Below, one piece after another: positions 39,767-48,032 of a stretch of 64,000 bases of DNA. Position 1 is the first letter of the stretch. The number at the start of each line of letters is the position of its first letter. A program made the position numbers and the translations under genes. The notes below the pieces were generated by a model. That model saw only the letters and a list, made by a program, of their open reading frames with translations, ran no database searches and was not told the origin of the DNA. The stretch comes from Streptomyces musisoli (GTDB lineage: Bacteria > Actinomycetota > Actinomycetes > Streptomycetales > Streptomycetaceae), in contig NZ_JAERRH010000010.1 in NCBI RefSeq assembly GCF_016741855.1, positions 1 to 64,000 of the forward strand, given 5' to 3'.

Positions 39767-42700
39767 ATGTCTACGCATCCCGCCCCCGCCCTCGGCACCC
39801 TCGCCCCCCGCCTGACCAAGCTGTCGCTGCGCGACGCGCACCGGCTCGGCCGGCGGCTGGAGGGCGCGCGCAAGATCCGTAAGCCCGAGGCCCGTGCCGC
39901 CGTCCTCTCCGAGATCGAGACCGAGATCGGCCGCGCCGAGGACCACATGGCCGCGCGGCGCTCCCGCGTGCCTGCCGTCACCTACCCCGAGCAGCTGCCG
40001 GTCAGCCAGAAGAAGGCCGAGATCGCGGACGCCATCCGTGATCACCAGGTCGTCATCGTGGCCGGCGAGACCGGGTCCGGCAAGACCACGCAGATCCCCA
40101 AGATCTGTATGGAGCTGGGCCGGGGCGTGCGCGGCATGATCGGGCACACCCAGCCGAGGAGGATCGCGGCCCGGACCGTCGCCGAGCGCGTGGCGGAGGA
40201 GCTGAAGACCCCGCTCGGCGAGGCCGTCGGCTGGAAGGTCCGCTTCACCGACCAGGTCGACCCGAACGCCACCTTCGTCAAGCTGATGACGGACGGCATC
40301 CTGCTCGCCGAGATCCAGACCGACCGCGAGCTGCGCGCCTACGACACGATCATCATCGACGAGGCCCACGAGCGGTCCCTCAACATCGACTTCCTGCTCG
40401 GCTACCTGGCCCAGCTCCTGCCGAAGCGGCCGGACCTCAAGGTCGTCATCACGTCGGCGACCATCGACCCCGAGCGCTTCTCCCGGCACTTCGGCGACGC
40501 CCCGATCATCGAGGTCAGCGGCCGGACCTACCCCGTGGAGGTGCGGTACCGGCCGCTGCTGGAGGAGGACTCCGAGGACGCCGACCGCGACCAGATCACC
40601 GCGATCACCGACGCCGTCGAGGAGCTGATGGGGGAGGGCAAGGGCGACATCCTCGTCTTCCTCTCCGGTGAGCGCGAGATCCGGGACACCGCCGACGCGC
40701 TGGAGAAGAAGAAGTACAGGTTCACCGAGGTACTGCCGCTGTACGCCCGGCTGTCCCACGCCGAGCAGCACCGGGTCTTCCAGCCGCACACCGGGCGCAG
40801 GATCGTTCTGGCCACCAACGTCGCCGAGACCTCCCTCACCGTCCCCGGGATCAAGTACGTCATCGACCCCGGCTTCGCCCGGATCAGCCGCTACAGCCAC
40901 CGCACCAAGGTCCAGCGGCTGCCCATCGAACCGGTCTCGCAGGCCAGCGCCAACCAGCGCAAGGGCCGCTGCGGCCGTACGTCCGACGGCATCTGCATCC
41001 GCCTGTACTCCGAGGACGACTTCCTCGCCCGCCCGGAGTTCACGGACGCGGAGATCCTCCGTACGAACCTCGCCTCCGTCATCCTCCAGATGACCGCGGC
41101 CGGCCTCGGCGACATCGAGAAGTTCCCGTTCATCGACCCGCCGGACCACCGCAACATCCGCGACGGTGTGCAGCTGCTCCAGGAACTGGGCGCGCTGGAC
41201 CCATCCCAGAAGGACGTCCGCAAGCGGCTCACGGACTCCGGCCGCAAGCTGGCCCAGCTGCCCGTCGACCCGCGCCTGGCCCGGATGGTCCTGGAGGCCG
41301 ACAAGAACGGCTGCGTCCGCGAGGTCATGGTCATCGCCGCCGCGCTGTCCATCCAGGACCCGCGCGAGCGCCCGGCCGACAAGCAGACCCAGGCCGACCA
41401 GCAGCACGCCCGCTTCAAGGACGAGACCAGCGACTTCCTCGCCTATCTGAACCTGTGGCGTTACATCCGCGAACAGCAGCGTGAGCGCGGCTCGTCGTCC
41501 TTCCGCCGGATGTGCAAGCAGGAGTACCTGAACTTCCTGCGCATCCGCGAATGGCAGGACATCTACACGCAGCTGCGCACGGTCGCCAAGCAGATGGGCA
41601 TCCACCTGAACGAGGAGGACGCCCCGGCCGACCGCGTCCACGTCTCCCTCCTCGCCGGCCTCCTCTCCCACATCGGGATGAAGGACGTGAAGGACGGCAA
41701 CAAGAACGAATACCTGGGCGCCCGCAACGCCAAGTTCGCGATCTTCCCGGGCTCGGCGCTGTTCAAAAAGCAGCCGAGGTTCCTGATGTCGGCCGAGCTG
41801 GTGGAGACGAGCCGCCTGTGGGCGCGCGTGAACGCCAGGATCGAGCCGGAGTGGGTCGAGCCGCTGGCCGGCCACCTGCTCAAGCGGACGTACAGCGAAC
41901 CGCACTGGGAGAAGGACCAGGCGGCCGTGATGGCGTACGAGAGGGTCACCCTGTACGGCGTCCCGATCGTCGCCCAGCGGAAGGTGAACTACGGCCGGAT
42001 CGACCCCGGGGCCTCGCGCGAGCTGTTCATCCGCAACGCGCTGGTGGAGGGCGACTGGCGCACGCACCACAAGTTCTTCGCCGACAACCGCCGGCTCCTC
42101 AGCGAGGTCGAGGAGCTGGAGCACCGCGCCCGGCGCCGGGACATCGTCGTGGACGACGAGACCCTCTTCGACTTCTACGACCAGCGGGTGCCCGAACACG
42201 TCGTGTCCGGCGCCCACTTCGACTCCTGGTGGAAGCACAAGCGGCACGAGCAGCCCGACTTCCTCGACTTCGAGCGGGAGATGCTCATCCGGGAGTCGGC
42301 GGAGGCGGTCACCAAGGCCGACTATCCGGACACCTGGCGGCAGGGGCAGCTCAAGTTCCGGGTGACGTACCAGTTCGAGCCGGGCGCGGACGCCGACGGC
42401 GTGACCGTGCACATCCCGCTCCAGGTGCTCAACCAGGTCACCGGCGAAGGCTTCGACTGGCAGATCCCGGGCCTGCGCGAGGAGGTGGTGACGGAGCTGA
42501 TCCGCTCCCTGCCCAAGCCGATCCGCCGCCACTACGTACCCGCCCCGAACTACGCGAAGGCGTTCTTGGAACGGGCGGTGCCCCTCCAGGAGCCGCTGAC
42601 CGTCACGATGGCCCGCGAGCTGAAGCGGATGGTCGGCGTCCCCTTCGAGGCGGACGACTTCGACTGGGCCAGGATCCCCGACCACCTCAGGATCACCTTC

Positions 42701-43711
42701 CGGATCGTCGACGAGCGGCGCCGGAAGCTGGCCGAGGACAAGGACCTGGAGGCGCTGAAGCTCAGCCTCAAGCCGAAGGCCCGCAAGGCCCTGTCCCAGG
42801 CCGCCGCGGCCACCGCGTCCCGCGAGGGCGGCGAGTCGCTGGAACGCAAGGGCCTGACGGACTGGACGATCGGCACGCTCACCCGGGTCTTCGAGACGCG
42901 CCGGGCCGGGCAGCCGGTCAAGGCGTACCCGGCGCTGGTGGACGACGGCGACACGGTCTCCGTACGGCTCTTCGACACCGAGGCCGAGCAGGCGGAGGCC
43001 ATGTGGAAGGGCACCCGGCGGCTGATCCTGCGCAACATCCCGGTGAACCCGGCGAAGTTCGCCTCCGAGAAGCTGACTAACGCCCAGAAGCTGGCCCTCT
43101 CCGCCAACCCGCACGGATCGGTCCAGGCGCTGTTCGACGACTGCGCGATGGCCGCGGCGGACAAGCTCATCGCGGACTTCGGGGGGCCGGCCTGGGACGA
43201 GGAGTCCTACCGGAAGCTGTACGACAAGGTGCGCGCGGAGATCGTCGACACCACCGTCCGCACCGTCGCGCAGGTGCAGCAGGTACTCGCGGCCTGGCAG
43301 GCCTGTGAGCGCCGCCTGAAGGCCGTCCGCAGCCCCGCCCTGCTGGCAAACCTCACGGACGTCCGCAAGCAGCTGGACGCCCTCGTGAAGCCCGGCTTCG
43401 TCACCTGGGCGGGCATACGGCGCCTGCCCGACCTGATGCGCTACATGGTGGCCGCCGACCGCCGCCTCCAGCAGATGCCGACGAACGTGCAGCGGGACAC
43501 CACGCGCATGGAGAAGGTCCACGAGATGCAGGACGAGTACGCCTGGCTCCTGGAGCAGCTCCCGCAGGGCCGGCCGGTGCCCACCTCGGTCCTGGAGATC
43601 CGCTGGATGGTCGAGGAGCTCCGGGTCAGCTATTTCGCCCACGCGCTGGGCACGGCGTACCCGGTCTCGGACAAGCGGATCGTGAAGGCGATCGACGCTG
43701 CCGCACCGTAG
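39767..43711 (+). CDS. hrpA: ATP-dependent RNA helicase HrpA (DEAH box)
   Basis: A 1314-residue DEAH/RHA helicase. Motifs: Walker A AGETGSGKTTQIPK (about 100), TQPRRIAA, DEAH in IIIDEAHERSLNIDFLL, SAT in VVITSATID, ATNVAETSLTVPG and QRKGRCGRTSDG. The helicase-associated and OB-type regions follow, then the long DUF3418 C-terminal domain (about 700-1310) that marks bacterial HrpA. In E. coli HrpA resolves stalled or colliding ribosomes; in Streptomyces the role is not established to my knowledge. Full length for the family. It is followed by a hairpin and a second tRNA-Asp. Confidence 0.96.
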   Translation: MSTHPAPALGTLAPRLTKLSLRDAHRLGRRLEGARKIRKPEARAAVLSEIETEIGRAEDHMAARRSRVPAVTYPEQLPVSQKKAEIADAIRDHQVVIVAGETGSGKTTQIPKICMELGRGVRGMIGHTQPRRIAARTVAERVAEELKTPLGEAVGWKVRFTDQVDPNATFVKLMTDGILLAEIQTDRELRAYDTIIIDEAHERSLNIDFLLGYLAQLLPKRPDLKVVITSATIDPERFSRHFGDAPIIEVSGRTYPVEVRYRPLLEEDSEDADRDQITAITDAVEELMGEGKGDILVFLSGEREIRDTADALEKKKYRFTEVLPLYARLSHAEQHRVFQPHTGRRIVLATNVAETSLTVPGIKYVIDPGFARISRYSHRTKVQRLPIEPVSQASANQRKGRCGRTSDGICIRLYSEDDFLARPEFTDAEILRTNLASVILQMTAAGLGDIEKFPFIDPPDHRNIRDGVQLLQELGALDPSQKDVRKRLTDSGRKLAQLPVDPRLARMVLEADKNGCVREVMVIAAALSIQDPRERPADKQTQADQQHARFKDETSDFLAYLNLWRYIREQQRERGSSSFRRMCKQEYLNFLRIREWQDIYTQLRTVAKQMGIHLNEEDAPADRVHVSLLAGLLSHIGMKDVKDGNKNEYLGARNAKFAIFPGSALFKKQPRFLMSAELVETSRLWARVNARIEPEWVEPLAGHLLKRTYSEPHWEKDQAAVMAYERVTLYGVPIVAQRKVNYGRIDPGASRELFIRNALVEGDWRTHHKFFADNRRLLSEVEELEHRARRRDIVVDDETLFDFYDQRVPEHVVSGAHFDSWWKHKRHEQPDFLDFEREMLIRESAEAVTKADYPDTWRQGQLKFRVTYQFEPGADADGVTVHIPLQVLNQVTGEGFDWQIPGLREEVVTELIRSLPKPIRRHYVPAPNYAKAFLERAVPLQEPLTVTMARELKRMVGVPFEADDFDWARIPDHLRITFRIVDERRRKLAEDKDLEALKLSLKPKARKALSQAAAATASREGGESLERKGLTDWTIGTLTRVFETRRAGQPVKAYPALVDDGDTVSVRLFDTEAEQAEAMWKGTRRLILRNIPVNPAKFASEKLTNAQKLALSANPHGSVQALFDDCAMAAADKLIADFGGPAWDEESYRKLYDKVRAEIVDTTVRTVAQVQQVLAAWQACERRLKAVRSPALLANLTDVRKQLDALVKPGFVTWAGIRRLPDLMRYMVAADRRLQQMPTNVQRDTTRMEKVHEMQDEYAWLLEQLPQGRPVPTSVLEIRWMVEELRVSYFAHALGTAYPVSDKRIVKAIDAAAP

Positions 43712-43724
43712 CCGCTCACGTACG

Positions 43725-43764
43725 GAGGGTGAGTTCGACCAGGACCCTCACCCTCCTGTACAGT
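43725..43764 (+). promoter_or_regulatory. hrpA terminator hairpin overlapping tRNA-Asp promoter
   Basis: GGAGGGTGAG and CTCACCCTCC form a 10-bp stem after hrpA. Within and after it, TTCGAC (43734-43739) and TACAGT (43759-43764), spaced 19 bp, could be the -35 and -10 of tRNA-Asp copy 2. The two functions share the same bases. Confidence 0.5.
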
Positions 43765-43808
43765 CTCTTCTCGCAGCGCAGTGCACAAAAGAAAGCGCCG
43801 CGAAACCT

Positions 43809-43883
43809 GGTCCTGTGGAGCAGTTTGGAGTGCTCGCCACCCTGTCAAGGTGGAGGCCGCGGGTTCAAATCCCGTCAGGACCG
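43809..43883 (+). tRNA. tRNA-Asp (GTC), copy 2
   Basis: A 75-nt gene identical to the copy at 37940-38014, including the anticodon loop and G73. It is followed by a hairpin (GGCCCGCCCCGAAAGGGAGCGGGCC region). The 3' end plus that hairpin is repeated 143 bp downstream. Confidence 0.95.
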
Positions 43884-43935
43884 CATAGAGAGAAGAGGCC
43901 CGCCCCGAAAGGGAGCGGGCCTCACTCATACCCGG
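43867..43935 (+). repeat. tRNA-Asp 3' end plus terminator, copy 1
   Basis: A 69-bp unit: the last 17 bases of tRNA-Asp, then a hairpin (GGCCCGC / GCGGGCC arms around a CCGAAAGGGA loop region), then CTCACTCATACCCGG. A near-identical copy lies at 44010-44078. Confidence 0.85.
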
Positions 43936-44009
43936 CCGAGACCCACACCCACCACCCTCCCCACCAAGACACAGGCCGCGCCCGCGGCGCAGCCGCAATC
44001 AGACACAGC

Positions 44010-44078
44010 AAATCCCGCCAGGACCGCACAGAGAGAAGAGGCCCGCCCCGAAAGGGAGCGGGCCTCACTCGTACCCGG
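44010..44078 (+). repeat. tRNA-Asp 3' end remnant plus terminator, copy 2
   Basis: The same 69-bp unit with three substitutions. It starts inside the T-arm (AAATCCCGCCAGGACCG), so only a tRNA tail is present and no cloverleaf can form. Such tails are typical att-site scars of elements that integrate into tRNA genes. Confidence 0.8.
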
Positions 44079-44187
44079 ACCCGCATCGCGCACGAAGCCC
44101 GCGCTCCCGAGGACCGCGCGTCGTGCGTGTCCGTACCTGGCGCCGGCCGTCGCGGGCAGCGAGAGCCGGCCGGAGGGGGAGCGAGGG

Positions 44188-44283
44188 CCGTTCGACAGCG
44201 AGCCCGTTCGACAGCGAGCCCGTTCGGGAGCGAGCCCGTTCGGAGGCGAGTCCGTTCGGAGGCGAGTCCGTTCGGACGTGAGG
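44188..44283. repeat. 16-bp tandem repeat, six copies
   Basis: CCGTTCGACAGCGAGC and close variants repeat every 16 bp from 44188 to 44283. Variation is limited to a few positions. Confidence 0.9.
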
Positions 44284-44320
44284 CGAGGGTGGCCGGAGGC
44301 GGGGTCGGCTGGGGGATGCG

Positions 44321-44420
44321 CGGTGACGGCGGGGGAAGCGCGGTGGCGGCGGGGGAAGCGCGGTGACGGCGGGGGAAGCGCGGTGGCGGCGGGGGAAGCG
44401 CGGTGGCGGCGGGGGATGCG
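44321..44420. repeat. 20-bp tandem repeat, five copies
   Basis: CGGTGACGGCGGGGGAAGCG and its CGGTGGC variant repeat exactly five times. The last copy differs at one base near the end (GGATGCG). Confidence 0.92.
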
Positions 44421-44515
44421 GTCGGGTCGACCCGGCGCGGCGGTCTTGACGGCGTCACATTCGCTCGGTACCCAGAAAGCAGGCTCGTTCCTCGTACGGC
44501 CCCTGGAGGTGGCGT

Positions 44516-44707
44516 ATGGCGACGTCGGTCAGGCACGAGACGCGGGCGCTTCTGAGGGCGCATCTGTCGGCCGCCTCCTCCTACCGGCACCTCACCCGCC
44601 GCTGCCCCGTCTGCCGCCACCTGCTGCGGCTCGCGATGGACGCCGGCCCGCACGGCCAGGAGCCGGAGCAGGAGGCCACGGAGGACGAAAGTCCCGACCA
44701 CGAGTGA
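44516..44707 (+). CDS. DUF6274-like small Cys-motif protein
   Basis: A 63-residue protein, MATSVRHETRALLRAHLSAA, then RRCPVCRHLLRLAMD with a CPVC pair, then an acidic tail. I recall the family as DUF6274, restricted to Streptomyces and relatives; the two cysteines could hold metal or form a disulfide. The ribosome binding site CTGGAGGTGGCGT before the ATG is very good, which supports it as a real gene despite its size. It lies just after the two satellites. Confidence 0.82.
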   Translation: MATSVRHETRALLRAHLSAASSYRHLTRRCPVCRHLLRLAMDAGPHGQEPEQEATEDESPDHE

Positions 44708-45167
44708 CCTCCGGCGGCCCCAACCCCCGTGCGGGCGTGGGACTCTGGAACCAGCGATTCCTCTAACGCATGCGGCGCTCACCCAGCAAGCGCCCTGCCG
44801 TGTGACGGGAGTCACCGCATGAGTTTTTGAAACGGTGGCACTTACCCCTGTCATACAACAGGTCAATTTAATATGTGCAATTGCACCGCTCCCCGAGATC
44901 GTGCACAGCGTTCCGACAGGCCTCCCCAGACTCCGACAAGGACGCTCACAGGCGCCGCCCCGGCCCGCGACCTGCACACAAAAAAAATCGCGCTGGACCC
45001 GGCGGAGTCCAGCGCGATCGACGACGCACCCTGTGTCGCTTGCCTACAACGTTCTCTTCGGCTTGGGCGTGGGCCCTGTTGGGGCAGGTCCCGCGTCGCT
45101 TGGAGCTAGGGTTTCGGGCGCCTCGGCCGGTTGGGGGACCGACCGTCTTGCCCGGTTATGGAGTTGT
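44708..45167. other. Region downstream of bldC with AT-rich patch
   Basis: No gene is supported. It holds the bldC terminator and an unusually AT-rich stretch (about 44821-44890) containing the perfect 12-bp palindrome GTGCAATTGCAC at 44875-44886. Confidence 0.6.
44980..45018 (-). terminator. Intrinsic terminator of bldC with U-tract
   Basis: On the minus strand, ATCGCGCTGGAC, an 8-base loop, GTCCAGCGCGAT and then a run of about eight T. This is a textbook Rho-independent terminator, which is uncommon in Streptomyces. It lies 150 bp after the bldC stop codon. Confidence 0.9.
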
Positions 45168-45374
45168 TCAGGCCTCGCTGCGCTGCTGCGGGATACCCGC
45201 CAGCAGGGCGCGAACCTCGGCCTCGCGGTAGCGGCGGTGCCCACCGAGCGTACGGATGGACGTGAGCTTGCCGGCCTTCGCCCACCGCGTGACCGTCTTG
45301 GGGTCGACGCGGAACATGGTGGCGACCTCAGCCGGGGTCAGCAGCGGCTCGGCATCAGGGGTGCGAGCGGTCAT
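45168..45374 (-). CDS. bldC: BldC, MerR-like DNA-binding developmental regulator
   Basis: A 68-residue protein: LLTPAEVATMFRVDPKTVTRWAKAGKLTS is the helix-turn-helix of the MerR/excisionase type, and RTLGGHRRYREAEVRALLAG the wing and second helix. It lacks any effector domain. Size and sequence match BldC, which delays entry into development in Streptomyces and binds DNA as head-to-tail oligomers on direct repeats. The ATG follows GAGGAGG. A hairpin and a possible -10 (TATAAC, 45473-45478) lie upstream. Confidence 0.97.
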   Translation of the reverse strand: MTARTPDAEPLLTPAEVATMFRVDPKTVTRWAKAGKLTSIRTLGGHRRYREAEVRALLAGIPQQRSEA

Positions 45375-45390
45375 GAGCGGCCTCCTCGGG

Positions 45391-45412
45391 AGAACCGAAC
45401 CTTCTCGGTTCT
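45391..45412 (-). promoter_or_regulatory. Inverted repeat in the bldC leader
   Basis: AGAACCGA, loop ACCTTC, TCGGTTCT: an 8-bp stem between the likely transcription start and the ribosome binding site. It could be an operator or a leader structure. Confidence 0.6.
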
Positions 45413-45472
45413 TTCCTCTAAATTCTGCACCTTGACCCGCGTTGCCCGAAATGGCGGACGCGAGTCGAGTCG

Positions 45473-45478
45473 GTTATA
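45473..45478 (-). promoter_or_regulatory. Possible bldC -10
   Basis: TATAAC on the minus strand, about 100 bp before the ATG. No convincing -35 at 16-18 bp. Confidence 0.35.
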
Positions 45479-45608
45479 GGACGAACGGCTTGTCCTCGGC
45501 ACTACAACTACACCATCTGTCCAGCCGCGTCGGCCAAACCGATGGAATTGCCCTCCCAGGTGTTCATCAGCGACGGATGCCGATGGACCATGCCATAGCG
45601 GACAGTCA

Positions 45609-45637
45609 CGCCACTGTGACGATCAGTCACAGTGGCG
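45609..45637. other. 12-bp stem-loop
   Basis: CGCCACTGTGAC, loop GATCA, GTCACAGTGGCG. The centre TGTGAC...GTCACA is CRP-like with one extra spacer base. It lies between the DevR-like boxes and bldC. Confidence 0.5.
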
Positions 45638-45794
45638 ATCAGGAGGCACCAGACCCCCCAAAGCGTGCAATGCTGAGAATCCGCCCATGATGGAGCATAG
45701 TTGGACGGACGGAACCCTCCCCGGACTCCTTGTCCTATTTTGGCATGAGGGGTGGCAACTACAGCAAGAGCCAGGTAAGTGCCGTCCGTCACCC

Positions 45795-45830
45795 TTGGGA
45801 CAAAAGTCCAGATCGGGACCAACGTCCCGT
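45795..45830. promoter_or_regulatory. Two tandem DevR/DosR-like boxes
   Basis: TTGGGACAAAAGTCCAGA (45795-45812) and TCGGGACCAACGTCCCGT (45813-45830) each fit the GGGAC-N4-GTCC(C) core of the DevR/DosR hypoxia response box, spaced exactly 18 bp. They lie about 420 bp upstream of bldC and just downstream of the conserved unknown gene. Confidence 0.6.
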
Positions 45831-45879
45831 CAGGTCGCCTAAGCGAGTAGAACGTACGTCGTCCGGCACCGATTTGACC

Positions 45880-45893
45880 GTGACCTGGGTCAC
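45880..45893. other. Palindrome GTGACCTGGGTCAC
   Basis: A 14-bp palindrome (6-bp arms) abutting the stop codon of the conserved unknown gene. It fits the GTG-N6-GNCAC pattern I remember for Streptomyces Crp. A partial copy lies near 26070. Confidence 0.4.
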
Positions 45894-46736
45894 TCAGTTC
45901 GCGGAGCGCCGGTCCCGGACCGCCCGCCACCGCTCCACCAGCCGCCCGTACGCCTCCCCGGCGGCCGCCCCGTCGCCCCGGCGCAGCGCCTCGATGCCGG
46001 CCGCCACGTCCGCCGCCGAGTGGTCGTCCTCCAGCTCGCCGGCCGGCAGCACGTGCACCAGCCCCCCGTAGTCCAGCTCCACCAGCGCGCGCGGGTGGAA
46101 CTCCTCCAGCCAGCGGCCGACGTCCAGCAGGCCGTCGATCAGCGGGCCCTCCTCGACGGCGTCCTTCAGCGTGCGCAGCGCCCGCGCCACCCGGCGCCGG
46201 GCCTGCACCATCGGTGTGCGGTAGCGCAGCACCGGAGGCACGTCCGCGGTCCCCTTGTCGTACCGCCGCTCCTCGTCCGAGACCAGGACGAACCAGTTCA
46301 GCGGCACCTGCCAGACCGCCGTACGGATCCACGGGCGGGCGTCGGGGTTGCGGGCGAGCCAGCGCTCGTAGTCCTGGGCGGCCTGACGGCGCACCACCGG
46401 CGGCAGCACCGCGTCCAGCACGGGCGGCGGCAGCTCCTCGGCCAGCTCGCCCAGGGCCCGCCAGCCGCGCAGCCGGGTCCGCCAGGGGCACACGCACACC
46501 ACTCCGTCGCTCTCCAGCACGAAGGCGTCGCTGCTCTCGTGGACCGGCACCGCGATCGGCGGGGTGGGCAGCAAGTCGACCAGGGAGCGCCGCAGTTCGT
46601 CCTGGTAGGAGGGGCGGTCTGGGCGGCGGGCGTAGCGCGCCCAGTGGCTGCGCTCCGGCTCTGGGAAGGCGCCCAGCGGCTCGTACACGCGCAGGTAAGC
46701 GGCATAGGGGACGACCACGGAGGACACCTTCGGCAC
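45894..46736 (-). CDS. Conserved Streptomyces protein of unknown function
   Basis: A 280-residue soluble protein. VPKVSSVVVPYAAYLRVYEPLGAFPEPERSHW opens it, followed by VCVCPWRTRLRGWRALGEL, VLPPVVRRQAAQDYERWLARNPDARPWIRTAVWQVPLNWFVL and LVELDYGGLVHVL. No catalytic motif or membrane segment is visible. I recognise it only as a conserved actinomycete gene near vdh and bldC. The GTG at 46736 has GGGAGGGAGC upstream. Divergent from vdh across about 200 bp. Confidence 0.85.
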   Translation of the reverse strand: MPKVSSVVVPYAAYLRVYEPLGAFPEPERSHWARYARRPDRPSYQDELRRSLVDLLPTPPIAVPVHESSDAFVLESDGVVCVCPWRTRLRGWRALGELAEELPPPVLDAVLPPVVRRQAAQDYERWLARNPDARPWIRTAVWQVPLNWFVLVSDEERRYDKGTADVPPVLRYRTPMVQARRRVARALRTLKDAVEEGPLIDGLLDVGRWLEEFHPRALVELDYGGLVHVLPAGELEDDHSAADVAAGIEALRRGDGAAAGEAYGRLVERWRAVRDRRSAN

Positions 46737-46937
46737 GCCTGCTCCCTCCCCACCGGGCCCGGCTCGAAACCACAGCAAATCGTGCCATGGTCATGCGTGC
46801 GCGGCGGCTCCCCGGGGGTGATCCTGAACACTGCGCGGATGGTGAGTGGGCCGAGGCTCTACGCTCATGCCACGGCTCCCCGCCACCCGTACGGGGACCG
46901 CACCCCACTCGCCGCTATGTACACAGGAGTCACCACA

Positions 46938-48032
46938 GTGACCGACGTAACCGGCGCACCTGCTGATGTCCTGCACACCCTGTTCCACTCGGACCAGGGG
47001 GGCCATGAACAGGTCGTGCTCTGCCAGGACCGCGCCAGCGGCCTCAAGGCCGTGATCGCCCTCCACTCCACCGCCCTGGGCCCCGCCCTCGGCGGCACGC
47101 GCTTCTACCCGTACGCGACCGAGGCCGAGGCCGTCGCCGACGCCCTCAACCTCGCGCGCGGAATGTCGTACAAGAACGCCATGGCCGGTCTCGACCACGG
47201 CGGTGGCAAGGCCGTGATCATCGGTGACCCGGAGCGCGACAAGACCGAGGAGCTGCTCCTCGCCTACGGGCGCATGGTCGCCTCCCTCGGTGGTCGCTAC
47301 GTCACCGCGTGCGACGTCGGCACCTACGTCGCCGACATGGACATCGTGGCGCGCGAGTGCCGCTGGACCACCGGCCGCTCCCCCGAGAACGGCGGCGCCG
47401 GCGACTCCTCCGTGCTCACCGCCTTCGGCGTCTACCAGGGCATGCGCGCCTCCGCCCAGCACCTGTGGGGCGACCCCGCGCTGCGCGGCCGCAAGGTCGG
47501 CATCGCCGGCGTCGGCAAGGTCGGCCACCACCTGGTGCGGCACCTGCTCGACGAGGGCGCCGAGGTCGTGATCACGGATGTGCGCCCGGACGCCGTCCAG
47601 CGGATCCTCGACCAGCACCCCACGGGGGTGACGGCCGTCGCCGACACCGAGGCGCTGATCCGGGTCGAGGGGCTCGACATCTACGCCCCGTGCGCCCTCG
47701 GCGGCGCCCTGAACGACCTCTCCGTGCCGGTGCTGACCGCCAAGGTCGTGTGCGGCGCGGCCAACAACCAGCTGGCCCACCCGGGTGTGGAGAAGGACCT
47801 CGCCGACCGCGGGATCCTCTACGCGCCCGACTACGTGGTGAACGCCGGCGGGGTCATCCAGGTGGCCGACGAACTGCACGGGTTCGACTTCGACCGGTGC
47901 AAGGCGAAGGCCGCGAAGATCTTCGACACCACGCTGGGCATCTTCGCACGTGCGAAGGAAGACGGCATTCCGCCGGCCGCCGCGGCCGACCGGATCGCCG
48001 AGCAGCGGATGGCCGACGCCCGCGCCAGCTAG
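46938..48032 (+). CDS. vdh: Valine (leucine/branched-chain) dehydrogenase
   Basis: A 364-residue NAD-dependent oxidative deaminase of branched-chain amino acids, feeding 2-oxo acids to fatty acid and polyketide precursors. Catalytic lysines sit in GLKAVIALHSTALGPALGGTRFYPY and AGLDHGGGKAVIIGDP; the NAD fold is KVGIAGVGKVGHHLVRHLLDEGAEVVITD, and APDYVVNAGGVIQVADE is the C-terminal signature. The GTG at 46938 follows CACAGGAG; an ATG at 46917 overlaps that ribosome binding site. Length equals the known Streptomyces enzyme. Confidence 0.95.
   Translation: MTDVTGAPADVLHTLFHSDQGGHEQVVLCQDRASGLKAVIALHSTALGPALGGTRFYPYATEAEAVADALNLARGMSYKNAMAGLDHGGGKAVIIGDPERDKTEELLLAYGRMVASLGGRYVTACDVGTYVADMDIVARECRWTTGRSPENGGAGDSSVLTAFGVYQGMRASAQHLWGDPALRGRKVGIAGVGKVGHHLVRHLLDEGAEVVITDVRPDAVQRILDQHPTGVTAVADTEALIRVEGLDIYAPCALGGALNDLSVPVLTAKVVCGAANNQLAHPGVEKDLADRGILYAPDYVVNAGGVIQVADELHGFDFDRCKAKAAKIFDTTLGIFARAKEDGIPPAAAADRIAEQRMADARAS

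Larger units (their letters stand above)
45375..45893. other. bldC upstream region
   Basis: About 520 bp without a convincing gene; an 82-codon frame at 45442 lacks a ribosome binding site. It holds the bldC leader hairpin, a possible promoter, a 12-bp stem-loop and two DevR-like boxes, each listed separately. Confidence 0.6.

Noticed and set aside
39719..43642. 1307-codon open frame antisense to hrpA
   Set aside because: It is the mirror of hrpA codon bias in a high-GC genome; composition is low-complexity and hrpA has all helicase motifs.
44188..44420. CRISPR array
   Set aside because: Repeats are contiguous with no unique spacers, and there are no cas genes.
45442..45690. 82-codon frame upstream of bldC
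   Set aside because: No ribosome binding site and no protein-like pattern; it runs over the stem-loop.
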